Shown in pieces: positions 1-6,477 of a stretch of DNA of 9,501 bases. The translations under genes and the position numbers were made by a program. How positions within the stretch are numbered: position 1 is the stretch's first letter; every line of letters begins with the position of its first letter. The notes beneath the pieces were generated by a model. That model searched no databases and had not been told where the DNA came from. It saw only the letters and a list, made by a program, of their open reading frames with translations. The stretch is from Anaerolinea sp. (GTDB lineage Bacteria > Chloroflexota > Anaerolineae > Anaerolineales > Anaerolineaceae). Where the stretch lies: NCBI GenBank assembly GCA_013824385.1, contig PNNU01000105.1, forward strand, positions 1 to 9,501. Reading direction: 5' to 3'.

Positions 1-261
1 CTTACTGCCGTAGTGTTCTACGGACTTACTCTTACGTTAATGGTATTATCTGCACTGGTAACCTTCTTCCGCGCAGAATGGAGTCTGTTACCGGCAGTTT
101 TTTGCGCTTGCGGCGCTGTGCTCTTTTATGTTTCAGATACACTTTTAGGGTATGACCGCTTTGTGGTCAAAGTCAAACACGGACAGAGTTTTGTGCACCT
201 CACTTACCATCTCGGTCAGATCGGGTTGGTAACAGGCGCCATGCTGCATTTCCTAAAGTAA
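1..261 (+). CDS. YhhN/TMEM86-family membrane protein (lysoplasmalogenase-like), 3' part only
   Basis: C-terminal part of an integral membrane protein. The reading frame is open to the first base of the window (LTAV precedes the first possible start, a GTG at 13), so the gene almost certainly begins outside. The visible ~86 residues hold about three hydrophobic helices. They carry the family signatures of YhhN/TMEM86: a small-residue helix ending in FYVSDTLLGYDRF (the 'lFv-SD-lla-drF' motif) and then TYHLGQIGLVTGAML (the 'TYhlaQ-li' motif). Characterised eukaryotic members hydrolyse the vinyl-ether bond of lysoplasmalogens; whether this bacterial protein does so cannot be seen. The TAA stop at 259-261 directly abuts the stop of the opposing YitT gene. 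Family assignment is fairly sure, enzymatic activity is not. Confidence 0.75.
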   Translation, partial: LTAVVFYGLTLTLMVLSALVTFFRAEWSLLPAVFCACGAVLFYVSDTLLGYDRFVVKVKHGQSFVHLTYHLGQIGLVTGAMLHFLK

Positions 262-1179
262 TTATTTTAAGGGTTTAAAACCTTCCCCCAGTGCTTCATG
301 GGCAATACCAACAACCACGAAAGCACAGGGGTCTATTTCTTTAACCAATTGCTTCAATTGGTTTACTTCTGCCCTGGTGACCACGGTATACAATACAGGT
401 CTGTCTTTGCCGGTGAACCCACCGGTACCAGACAGGATGGTGACCCCCCGCTCCAATACTTCAAGGATTACTTTGCGCACCTGTTCTGATTCGCTGGTGA
501 TAATCATGACCGTACGGAAGATGCTGGAACCTTCAGAGACCATTTCCGCAGCGATGCCGCTGACGTAGATGACCACAAGACCATAGAGTGCGTTGGGCCA
601 TGAAAATGCAAAACCACCTGCCAATACCACAATGGTATCTGTAATCAAGTAGGCTTGTGATATGGATATACCAAAACGATGATTGAGGATTCTTCCCAAA
701 ATATCCGAGCCGCCGCTGGTGCCCTGGCCAAGATAGACCAACCCCAGGCCAATACCGAGTGTTACGCCGCCAAAGAGAGCGTTCAATACACTGTCATTGG
801 TGATGCCACTGGCAGGGAGGAACAGACCCAGCACGTCCGTCAATATGGAGAAACTGGTCACCGCGAATGCTGTGCGGATGGCGAAACGCGATCCGCCTAA
901 AAAGCGCCAACCCAACACAAAAAGCGGTACGTTGCCGATGAAGATCATTACACCCAGAGGAAATGTCACGTAATGGTTAATAATCTGTGCCGCGCCGCTG
1001 ATGCCACCGCTGACCAGCAACCCGGGAACCAAAAACATGCGCATGGAGAATGCCTGAATCAGCGCTCCAGCCAATAGAAGTGAGTAATCTTGAAAGGTTT
1101 TCCAGGTAATATGAATCGGCCCAAACTGGCTTTTGATGAATTGAATAAAAGTAAGCTTTGGTTGGGTTTGATTCTTCAT
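262..1179 (-). CDS. YitT-family membrane protein with C-terminal DUF2179 domain
   Basis: A 305-residue protein of the usual length and architecture for the YitT family. Residues ~30-215 form five or six hydrophobic segments with the typical glycine-rich motifs VSGGISGAAQI (56-66) and GQGTSGGSDILG (151-162). Residues ~240-300 form the soluble DUF2179 domain, recognisable by GVTILSGTGGFTGKDRPVLY and the closing DPCAFVVVGIAHEALGEGF. The molecular function of the family is not established; members are often annotated as possible transporters, and DUF2179 resembles small ligand-binding domains. The ATG at 1177-1179 is preceded on the minus strand by an AGAAGG Shine-Dalgarno-like stretch about 6 bases upstream, which supports this start. 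The gene is divergent from the MATE gene (170-bp gap) and convergent with the YhhN-like gene without any spacer. No convincing promoter was found for it. Confidence 0.9.
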   Translation of the reverse strand: MKNQTQPKLTFIQFIKSQFGPIHITWKTFQDYSLLLAGALIQAFSMRMFLVPGLLVSGGISGAAQIINHYVTFPLGVMIFIGNVPLFVLGWRFLGGSRFAIRTAFAVTSFSILTDVLGLFLPASGITNDSVLNALFGGVTLGIGLGLVYLGQGTSGGSDILGRILNHRFGISISQAYLITDTIVVLAGGFAFSWPNALYGLVVIYVSGIAAEMVSEGSSIFRTVMIITSESEQVRKVILEVLERGVTILSGTGGFTGKDRPVLYTVVTRAEVNQLKQLVKEIDPCAFVVVGIAHEALGEGFKPLK

Positions 1180-1276
1180 GGCGACCTTCTTCTACAGGAA
1201 TAGTCCAATTGTACCCGATGAAGCCGCCACACATCTGATGCGCGGATGAGAACATGTCGAAAATCAGTCGATAATC

Positions 1277-1305
1277 TTGACAAACTGAAAAAATAACGAT
1301 TTAAT
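1277..1305 (+). promoter_or_regulatory. Sigma-70-type promoter of the MATE-lacI unit
   Basis: A perfect -35 box TTGACA lies at 1277-1282, followed by a 17-bp spacer and a -10 box TTTAAT at 1300-1305 (5 of 6 to TATAAT). The predicted transcription start is about 1311-1313, inside the palindromic operator, leaving a leader of roughly 40 bases. Overlap of the -10 box and start site with the operator is the classical layout for repression by blocking RNA polymerase. Confidence 0.7.
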
Positions 1306-1336
1306 CGATTACGTAAACGTTTACGCAATCGATTAA
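1301..1336. promoter_or_regulatory. Composite palindromic operator for a LacI-family repressor
   Basis: A 36-bp inverted repeat centred between 1318 and 1319 in which 17 of 18 base pairs match; the only mismatch is 1311 (A) against 1326 (C). The core CGTAAACGTTTACG (1312-1325) is a perfect palindrome with the central CG and AAACGTTT typical of LacI/PurR-family sites (PurR core: CGCAAACGTTTGCG). It is flanked on both sides by the perfect palindrome AATCGATT (1303-1310 and 1327-1334). The three CG centres are exactly 12 bp apart. The site overlaps the -10 box and predicted start and ends 13 bases before the MATE start codon. The PurR-like repressor encoded by the next gene is the obvious ligand; that pairing is inference. 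Confidence 0.75.
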
Positions 1337-1337
1337 C

Positions 1338-1343
1338 AAAGGA
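1338..1343 (+). promoter_or_regulatory. Ribosome binding site of the MATE gene
   Basis: AAAGGA, with 6 bases to the ATG at 1350, begins two bases after the operator ends. The same AAAGGA recurs at 2767-2772 before the lacI-type gene, where it starts on the last two bases of the MATE stop codon. Confidence 0.6.
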
Positions 1344-1349
1344 TTTCAA

Positions 1350-2768
1350 ATGAAGCTCTTCAAATCACCTAACTTCAAACCTTTTTCAAAACAGATGTTC
1401 CGTATCGCCTTGCCCATTGCTCTCAGCGGCATCATCATGCAAGTTCAAATGTTGATCGATACTGCGTTTCTGGCTCGATACACCACGACCATTAACGGCA
1501 CCGCGCTCACCGGATCTGACATCCTGTCAGCCGTTGGAAATGTGTTCTTCCCGTACATGGTTACCATTTCATTTATTTGGGCACTGGGCACTGGTGTGGT
1601 CGTGCTGGTTTCACAGCATTTAGGCGCCAATAAACCTGACGAAGCCCGCACCGTTGGCAACGTCGCCCTTAAATACAATACCGTGCTTTCGTGGGTGGGA
1701 TTTGCATTCTGGTTCTTCTTTGCCAAAAAAGTGTTTACCCTGATGGGTGTTCAAGAACCCATTCTGACTCTCAGCCTGCAATACATTACTTTTGTCAGCA
1801 TTGAGCTGCTTTATATGGGCGCCAGCACATCGGTCAATGCCATCTTTCAGGGCACCGGCAACACTCAACCTGAAATGTTCGCGGGAATCTTTCGCAGCAT
1901 ATTGCATATCGTTCTGGATTACATCTTTATTTTTGGCCACTTTGGATTCCCTGAAATGGGTGTGGCGGGTGCGGGTATAGCCTCCACCACCTCGGGTTTC
2001 ATCTCTACCATGATCATGATTTTGATCTTCACCAAGAGCAAAACCATGCCTTTCACAGTCAGTTTGAAGGCAATCTTCCTGGCTCCCATCAAACCTTATA
2101 TTAAATTGCTAAAAACAGCTTTGCCCGCATCTCTCGAAGAGATGTTATGGAATTTTGGCAACCTGGTACTGGCCTACTTCTTGAACCTGCTGAGCGCAGA
2201 AGCCGTGGGTATCTACCGCCTGGTTTATCAGATTGAGATCACGCCCTGTTTCTTTTATATAGGCATCGCACGTGCAGTTACCACCCTGGTGGGTCAGCGG
2301 ACCGGTGCCCGGGATCTCGTCGCGGCTCGTGAATCCGGTTTAATTGGAACATTCTATTCCATCTGCAGCTGCATCCTTTTTACTGCATCATTTATCGTGA
2401 TACCTAAACTCATTCTCTCCATCTTCACCCCCGATATTCACCTGATCAATGAGGCTACACCACTGTTAATCATCACCGCCTTCACCATGATGCCGCGCGC
2501 AGTAAATATCATCAGCGGCAACGGTATCCGCGGATACGGCGATACCATGTGGATGCTGGTCACTCAAATCTTTGGCATTGTCTTTCTGCTGACACTTTCA
2601 TACATTCTGATGTTTCCGGTTGGGCTAGGCATCTACGGACTCTTCATAGGCATGTTCTCTGATGAGGCTCTTCGGTGTATCATAAACACGATACGTTTTT
2701 ATCGCGGTGAAACATCCTTCTTCCATAAAGCACCACTGGTTGAAGAACATATTATTCAAGCAGTCTAA
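1350..2768 (+). CDS. MATE-family multidrug/organic-cation efflux transporter
   Basis: A 472-residue polytopic membrane protein of normal MATE length, with about 12 hydrophobic helices in two homologous halves. The N-terminal half shows RIALPIALSGIIMQVQMLIDT (helix 1, ~18-38) and the family motif GTGVVVLVSQHLGANKPDEA (~80-99). The C-terminal half repeats the pattern with KTALPASLEEMLW and then RAVTTLVGQRTGARDLVAARE. Family members extrude drugs, metabolites or peptides from the cytoplasm, driven by Na+ or H+ gradients; neither the ion nor the substrate can be read from this sequence. It is the first gene of a unit with the LacI-type regulator (12-base gap) and stands behind a promoter overlapped by a palindromic operator, so its expression is probably repressed until a small ligand appears. 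Exporters are more often paired with TetR, MarR or MerR regulators, so a LacI partner is less usual. Confidence 0.93.
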   Translation: MKLFKSPNFKPFSKQMFRIALPIALSGIIMQVQMLIDTAFLARYTTTINGTALTGSDILSAVGNVFFPYMVTISFIWALGTGVVVLVSQHLGANKPDEARTVGNVALKYNTVLSWVGFAFWFFFAKKVFTLMGVQEPILTLSLQYITFVSIELLYMGASTSVNAIFQGTGNTQPEMFAGIFRSILHIVLDYIFIFGHFGFPEMGVAGAGIASTTSGFISTMIMILIFTKSKTMPFTVSLKAIFLAPIKPYIKLLKTALPASLEEMLWNFGNLVLAYFLNLLSAEAVGIYRLVYQIEITPCFFYIGIARAVTTLVGQRTGARDLVAARESGLIGTFYSICSCILFTASFIVIPKLILSIFTPDIHLINEATPLLIITAFTMMPRAVNIISGNGIRGYGDTMWMLVTQIFGIVFLLTLSYILMFPVGLGIYGLFIGMFSDEALRCIINTIRFYRGETSFFHKAPLVEEHIIQAV

Positions 2769-2780
2769 AGGAACAGACCC

Positions 2781-3797
2781 ATGGCGAATATTATGGATGT
2801 AGCAAAACTGGCTGGGGTATCCACCGCAACTGTTTCACACGTGATCAACAAGACCCGCAAGGTCAACCCGGATACAATTACCAGAGTGGAAGCAGCAATC
2901 CAGGAAATGCATTTTCAACCCAACCAACAAGCACGCAGCCTTAAGACAGGGCATAGCCGCCTGATTGGCGTACTCAACTATTACACAGTGGATGATTATT
3001 TTGCTGAAATTCTAAGCAGCCTTGAAACTACTGCATATAATGCCGGGTACAACGTGCTGCTGCGTCACCCCCTGCACGATGATCAAAAGAAAGAAAGTGA
3101 TCTAAACCACTGGATCAATCAAAACATAGACGGCCTGATCATCAATTCACCAGAAGTGGATGATGAATATTATACGCTCTTGAAAAACATAAATTGCCCT
3201 TGTGTAGTACTGCACATCAATGACATGGATTGTTCCTGCGATACCATCCAGATCAACGATTTCGAGATCAGCAAAGAAGCCGTCCAATACCTGATCAAAC
3301 TGGGGCACAAGAGCATCGCCTGCATATCTGGTTACACCAACGACAAACACACCGCCTCCAAGAGGCGGCTTGGTTATGAAGAGGCTTTACTCGAAGCAGG
3401 ACTTTCCATTTTGCCGGATTACCTGGTAAATACTGATTACGGAATTGAAGAGGGTTACCAGCGATGCCTCAACTTGATGAAGTTGGCGCAGCCTCCCACG
3501 GCGATTTTTACTTATTCTGATTTGCTGGCCATCGGCGCCATGCGTGCAGCATATGACCTGGGACTCACTATACCGGGCGACCTTTCAATTATCGGATTTG
3601 ATGATATCGCATTAGCCTCGTATACCACTCCCCGACTGACCACCATCCATCAAGACAAAGATAAAATCGGTGAGCTGGCAGTCAAACAGCTCCTCAAACG
3701 CATTCAAGCGCCAGAACTTCCTCCAGAACAGATAATATTGCCTACACGGCTGGTGATCCGCGAATCTACTGGCCCCATAGACCATAGACTGAATTAA
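2781..3797 (+). CDS. LacI/PurR-family transcriptional repressor
   Basis: A 338-residue protein with the complete LacI-family layout. Residues 2-47 are the helix-turn-helix headpiece (VAKLAGVSTATVSHVINKTR), residues 48-58 the hinge helix (QARSLKTGH) with the minor-groove Leu at 54 as in PurR. The remainder is a periplasmic-binding-protein-like ligand domain with the usual closing motif IPGDLSIIGFDDIALASYTTPRLTTI. The reading helix STATVSHVINKTR differs from the PurR STTTVSHVINKTR by one residue in this stretch, and the operator ahead of the MATE gene is close to a PurR site. Sequence alone does not identify the effector. Odd feature: C139-P-C141 and C151-S-C153 flank one strand of the ligand domain. 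The gene follows MATE by 12 bases with AAAGGA 8 bases before its ATG, so it is probably co-transcribed and autoregulated. Classification is certain; the target and ligand are inferred or unknown. Confidence 0.95.
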   Translation: MANIMDVAKLAGVSTATVSHVINKTRKVNPDTITRVEAAIQEMHFQPNQQARSLKTGHSRLIGVLNYYTVDDYFAEILSSLETTAYNAGYNVLLRHPLHDDQKKESDLNHWINQNIDGLIINSPEVDDEYYTLLKNINCPCVVLHINDMDCSCDTIQINDFEISKEAVQYLIKLGHKSIACISGYTNDKHTASKRRLGYEEALLEAGLSILPDYLVNTDYGIEEGYQRCLNLMKLAQPPTAIFTYSDLLAIGAMRAAYDLGLTIPGDLSIIGFDDIALASYTTPRLTTIHQDKDKIGELAVKQLLKRIQAPELPPEQIILPTRLVIRESTGPIDHRLN

Positions 3798-3860
3798 GCA
3801 CCAATATCAAACAGGTATTATTTCAAAGATGCCTGTTATTATTATTGAAAGGTGCTTTTC
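3796..3860 (+). terminator. Nested hairpin with short T-run after the lacI-type gene
   Basis: The outer arms AAGCACC (3796-3802) and GGTGCTT (3851-3857) enclose inner arms AACAGG (3810-3815) and CCTGTT (3832-3837); the sequence after the outer arm is TTTTCTTG. The outer arm starts inside the TAA stop codon. The T-run is short and the inner loop is 16 bases, so efficiency is uncertain. The rest of the gap to the kinase gene (3861-3946) is A/T-rich; TTGAAT (3861) and TATAAG (3882) are only 15 bp apart, which is too weak to call a promoter. Confidence 0.5.
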
Positions 3861-3946
3861 TTGAATTATTCAAGAGATTGTTATAAGATTAATCCATTGA
3901 ACGTTGCATGAGTTTTAAAAACCATTAATATTGACAGGGTGACTTT

Positions 3947-6052
3947 ATGACAGCTATGGAACCGGGAATGCTTTTAAAATCCAGATACATGGTAATGGAA
4001 CAACTTGGTAAGGGGGGCATGGGAGAAGTCTACCTGGCCATGGATGAAACATTGGATACAAAAGTGGCGGTTAAAGCCAACCACAACCTTTCACAGCACA
4101 CCTCCGCCCAGTTCATTCGCGAAGCCCGTCTGCTTGCTTCGCTCAAGCATGCCAACTTACCGCGCGTGATCGATTATTTTACCGAAAACGACAGCCAGTA
4201 CCTGGTGATGGATTTCATCCCGGGTGAAAATCTCAAAGAGCTGGTAGAAAGCAAAAAACAATTCACCTTTGCTCAAATAAACAAATGGGCAATTGATCTT
4301 GGCAATGCACTTACTTATTTACACAATCAAGAAATCCCCATTTATCACCGTGATATTAAACCTGCCAATATTAAGTTGACACCTTCTGGAGAAGTAGTGC
4401 TGGTTGATTTTGGTATCGCAAAAACCGGGGATGCTTCACAGGAAACCCAAACGGGCGCCTGGGCTTTTTCACCCGGTTTCGCACCCCCCGAACAGGTCAG
4501 CGGCATGCGTACCGGACCATATTCCGATCAATTTAGCCTGGCTTCCACTATTTACTATTTGTTCGCCGGCAAACCCCCGGCGGACAGCGCGCGCCGTTTA
4601 ATGGGGGAAGAAGAATACATCACTTTAAACAGAATCAATGCGAGCATCCCTGCGCATTTTGCCGCCGCTATTGATAAAGCCCTCTCGATCAAACCGGAAG
4701 CGCGCTTTGCAACTGTAGCCGGTTTTGTAGAAGCACTCACCAACCCTCATGCCCGCCCTGAAACGGAAGCCGCGCAAAAGACGGTAATGGCCAGCCGAAC
4801 ACCAGCGCCGCCTCCAGTACAAACGCCCTTCAACCAACCAGGTGCAGGCACAGCAGAACAGGTTCGAAAAAAATCCTCCCCAGTATGGCTAATTCTCGGA
4901 CTGCTTGCTTTTGTGGGAGTCGTCATCGGCGGGTTCTTTGCCCTCAAAGCCGTGGGGATCATAGGCAAACCAGCCGTTGTTTCACCTACTGCCACGCTTC
5001 AGGTACAACAAGTCATTGTGCCTACAAATACAACTGAGGCTTTGGTAACGGCCACTGCCACTCTTGAAACGGTTCCTCCAACCGAAACTATAACCCCCAC
5101 GTTGGACGCCGCTGCCTTCGACAAGCTTCGTAATATCGGAAAAGTCGTCTTCATCAGCGACCGCCAGGCAGACGGCTACCTACAGGTTTGGAGCATGGAT
5201 ATCGGTTTTGACTCCAATAATAAGCCGGTGACCGCAAACATGAAGCAGCTTACTTTCAGCCCGGATAACAAATCCAACCCCTCCTGGTCGCCTGATGGCA
5301 GCAAGATCATCTACTCTGGTTGGAGCACACAAATGTCCGCTAATGGATCTGCATTCGCAGACGATATCTGGATGCTTGACCTCACCCAACCAGATCAAGA
5401 ACCCGTTGATATAAGCCTCAGACCCGGTGATGATCGATATGCAGCCTGGTCACGAAACAATAAATACATCGCCTTTACCAGTTACTATCGAGAAGACAAA
5501 ACTCCTCAATTGGTAGTGATGAATCCTGATGGGTCGAAACAAGAATTGCTAAGTATTCTTGGGTTCTCTGACACCTATGCAACATGGTCTCCCAACGGCG
5601 ACTGGCTGTTTTATACTTTCTCAACCGGAGAGCTTCACGTACTGCAGATGATTTCGTTGTTCAATATTGTGAAGAAAGACCCCAGAGTACCCCAAGATTT
5701 TCAAAAATTTGATCGAACTTCGAATGAAGGCCGGTTGGGCAATGTAACAGAGCCTGCATTCAGTTTTGATGGCAGCATGCTCGCTTACACACATGAGTTT
5801 GGAGGCAAGACCAATATTTTCACTGCTGTTTACACAGATCGCGGACGCACGTCAACACAATTAACAGATACAGGCATGGATTATTCTCCCTGCTGGTCTT
5901 CAGATAATAAATGGGTTTTGTTCACATCCGAGCGAGATGGCGACGCTGAGATATACATCATGGATGCCACCGGAGGAAACCTGACTAACTTGTCGCAACT
6001 GCCCAGCACAGATAAAGAACCGTCCTGGCAGCCGCCCAAACCTCAACAATAA
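3947..6052 (+). CDS. Transmembrane Ser/Thr protein kinase with extracytoplasmic TolB/PD40-type propeller
   Basis: A 701-residue Hanks-type kinase. Cytoplasmic catalytic domain ~14-266: glycine loop GKGGMGEV (21-28), ATP-binding Lys43 (VAVK), helix-C Glu59, catalytic loop HRDIKPAN with Asp136, Lys138 and Asn141, DFG 154-156, and APPEQ 179-183 in place of the textbook APE. All key residues are present, so it should be active. After a Pro-rich segment, RKK precedes one transmembrane helix (~312-333) and a Thr/Pro-rich linker (346-386). The outer part (~399-697) has six WSPDG-like repeats with aromatic residues at 447, 501, 547, 605, 650 and 694, as in TolB-like propellers. It probably senses something outside the membrane and signals inward by phosphorylation; ligand and substrates are unknown. 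No PASTA repeats occur. The ATG at 3947 follows AGGGTGA by 4 bases; later ATGs at 3956 and 3968 are less well placed. It appears monocistronic. Confidence 0.93.
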   Translation: MTAMEPGMLLKSRYMVMEQLGKGGMGEVYLAMDETLDTKVAVKANHNLSQHTSAQFIREARLLASLKHANLPRVIDYFTENDSQYLVMDFIPGENLKELVESKKQFTFAQINKWAIDLGNALTYLHNQEIPIYHRDIKPANIKLTPSGEVVLVDFGIAKTGDASQETQTGAWAFSPGFAPPEQVSGMRTGPYSDQFSLASTIYYLFAGKPPADSARRLMGEEEYITLNRINASIPAHFAAAIDKALSIKPEARFATVAGFVEALTNPHARPETEAAQKTVMASRTPAPPPVQTPFNQPGAGTAEQVRKKSSPVWLILGLLAFVGVVIGGFFALKAVGIIGKPAVVSPTATLQVQQVIVPTNTTEALVTATATLETVPPTETITPTLDAAAFDKLRNIGKVVFISDRQADGYLQVWSMDIGFDSNNKPVTANMKQLTFSPDNKSNPSWSPDGSKIIYSGWSTQMSANGSAFADDIWMLDLTQPDQEPVDISLRPGDDRYAAWSRNNKYIAFTSYYREDKTPQLVVMNPDGSKQELLSILGFSDTYATWSPNGDWLFYTFSTGELHVLQMISLFNIVKKDPRVPQDFQKFDRTSNEGRLGNVTEPAFSFDGSMLAYTHEFGGKTNIFTAVYTDRGRTSTQLTDTGMDYSPCWSSDNKWVLFTSERDGDAEIYIMDATGGNLTNLSQLPSTDKEPSWQPPKPQQ

Positions 6053-6057
6053 TTCAT

Positions 6058-6083
6058 AAAAAACCTCCCGACTGGGAGGTTTT
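6058..6083. terminator. Bidirectional intrinsic terminator
   Basis: A perfect 10-bp stem AAAACCTCCC (6060-6069) and GGGAGGTTTT (6074-6083) with the tetraloop GACT. The G/C-rich part is followed by a T-run on the + strand, and the run of six A at 6058-6063 gives a T-run on the - strand. It sits between the convergent kinase and zinc-finger genes, 5 bases after the first stop and 3 bases from the second, and should end both transcripts. Confidence 0.88.
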
Positions 6084-6086
6084 GAT

Positions 6087-6389
6087 TTATTCTGGTGAAG
6101 AAGGACGCTGTGTCTTGGTCTTTGGTCTGGTGCGGTTGGGCATGATGCGTGAGGGTGTAATGGTCTTGCCAGCATTCGGGCTGAGAAGCAAGGTTAAGCG
6201 GGTCAGAGCATTTTCATCGTACTCGCAGCGTCCGCAAATATCACATACCCATGCCGGAAAGTCAGGAACCGAAATTAATTCATCCCCTAAATAAGTGAAA
6301 TAGGCAACATAATCCCTATGCATGTGTCCAGCCTGACACTCTGCACATGGAAAAACTGGTTCTGGAAGAATCTCGTTTAGGTCTGTCAT
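6087..6389 (-). CDS. Small YgiT-type zinc-finger protein
   Basis: A 100-residue protein with two CxxC pairs, C15-AE-C18 and C49-DI-C52, which can hold one zinc ion. The second pair lies in VPDFPAWVCDICGRCEYD, the hallmark of the YgiT/MqsA N-terminal zinc-binding domain ('vpa-vC-~CGe'). Cys55 is an extra cysteine. MqsA antitoxins continue into a helix-turn-helix domain that binds DNA; here the finger is followed only by a helix-like stretch (ALTRLTLLLS) and a basic, Pro-rich tail. No MqsR-type toxin gene lies next to it within the window. It may be a stand-alone regulator or adaptor, but the role is unknown. The ATG at 6387-6389 has no good Shine-Dalgarno sequence. The 88-base gap from lepB contains no terminator, so it may be the last gene of the der-lepB transcript. 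The upstream gap 6390-6477 shows nothing else. Confidence 0.75.
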   Translation of the reverse strand: MTDLNEILPEPVFPCAECQAGHMHRDYVAYFTYLGDELISVPDFPAWVCDICGRCEYDENALTRLTLLLSPNAGKTITPSRIMPNRTRPKTKTQRPSSPE

Positions 6390-6477
6390 TTAATCTAAAT
6401 TGTCTCTACTTTTTTTCTGCTGCTTTCCACAAGGGTATCACATTTTTGAATGTTTGAAAATCCATCAAATTAGCAAA

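Noticed and set aside
269..284. Quasi-palindrome AAGGGTTTAAAACCTT near the YhhN/YitT junction
   Set aside because: It has a G-A mismatch, no room for a loop in a stable hairpin and no T-run; it lies within the YitT coding end, so it is not a credible terminator.
977..1255. Minus-strand frame of 92 codons overlapping the YitT start and reaching into the promoter gap
   Set aside because: It lies in another frame over the YitT coding region, has no domain-like sequence or ribosome binding site, and would cover the divergent regulatory region; the YitT protein is clearly the real gene.
3897..3909. AACGTT-centred string upstream of the kinase gene as a second LacI-type operator
   Set aside because: Symmetry ends after the central six bases (TTGAACGTTGCAT), unlike the 36-bp site before the MATE gene; chance match.
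6082..6294. Plus-strand frame of 70 codons after the kinase terminator
   Set aside because: It lies opposite the zinc-finger gene, whose CxxC pairs are clear, and it starts within the terminator hairpin without a ribosome binding site.
6087..6389. Complete MqsA antitoxin of a toxin-antitoxin pair
   Set aside because: The protein lacks the C-terminal helix-turn-helix domain and no small toxin-like gene is adjacent; only the zinc-finger half is supported.
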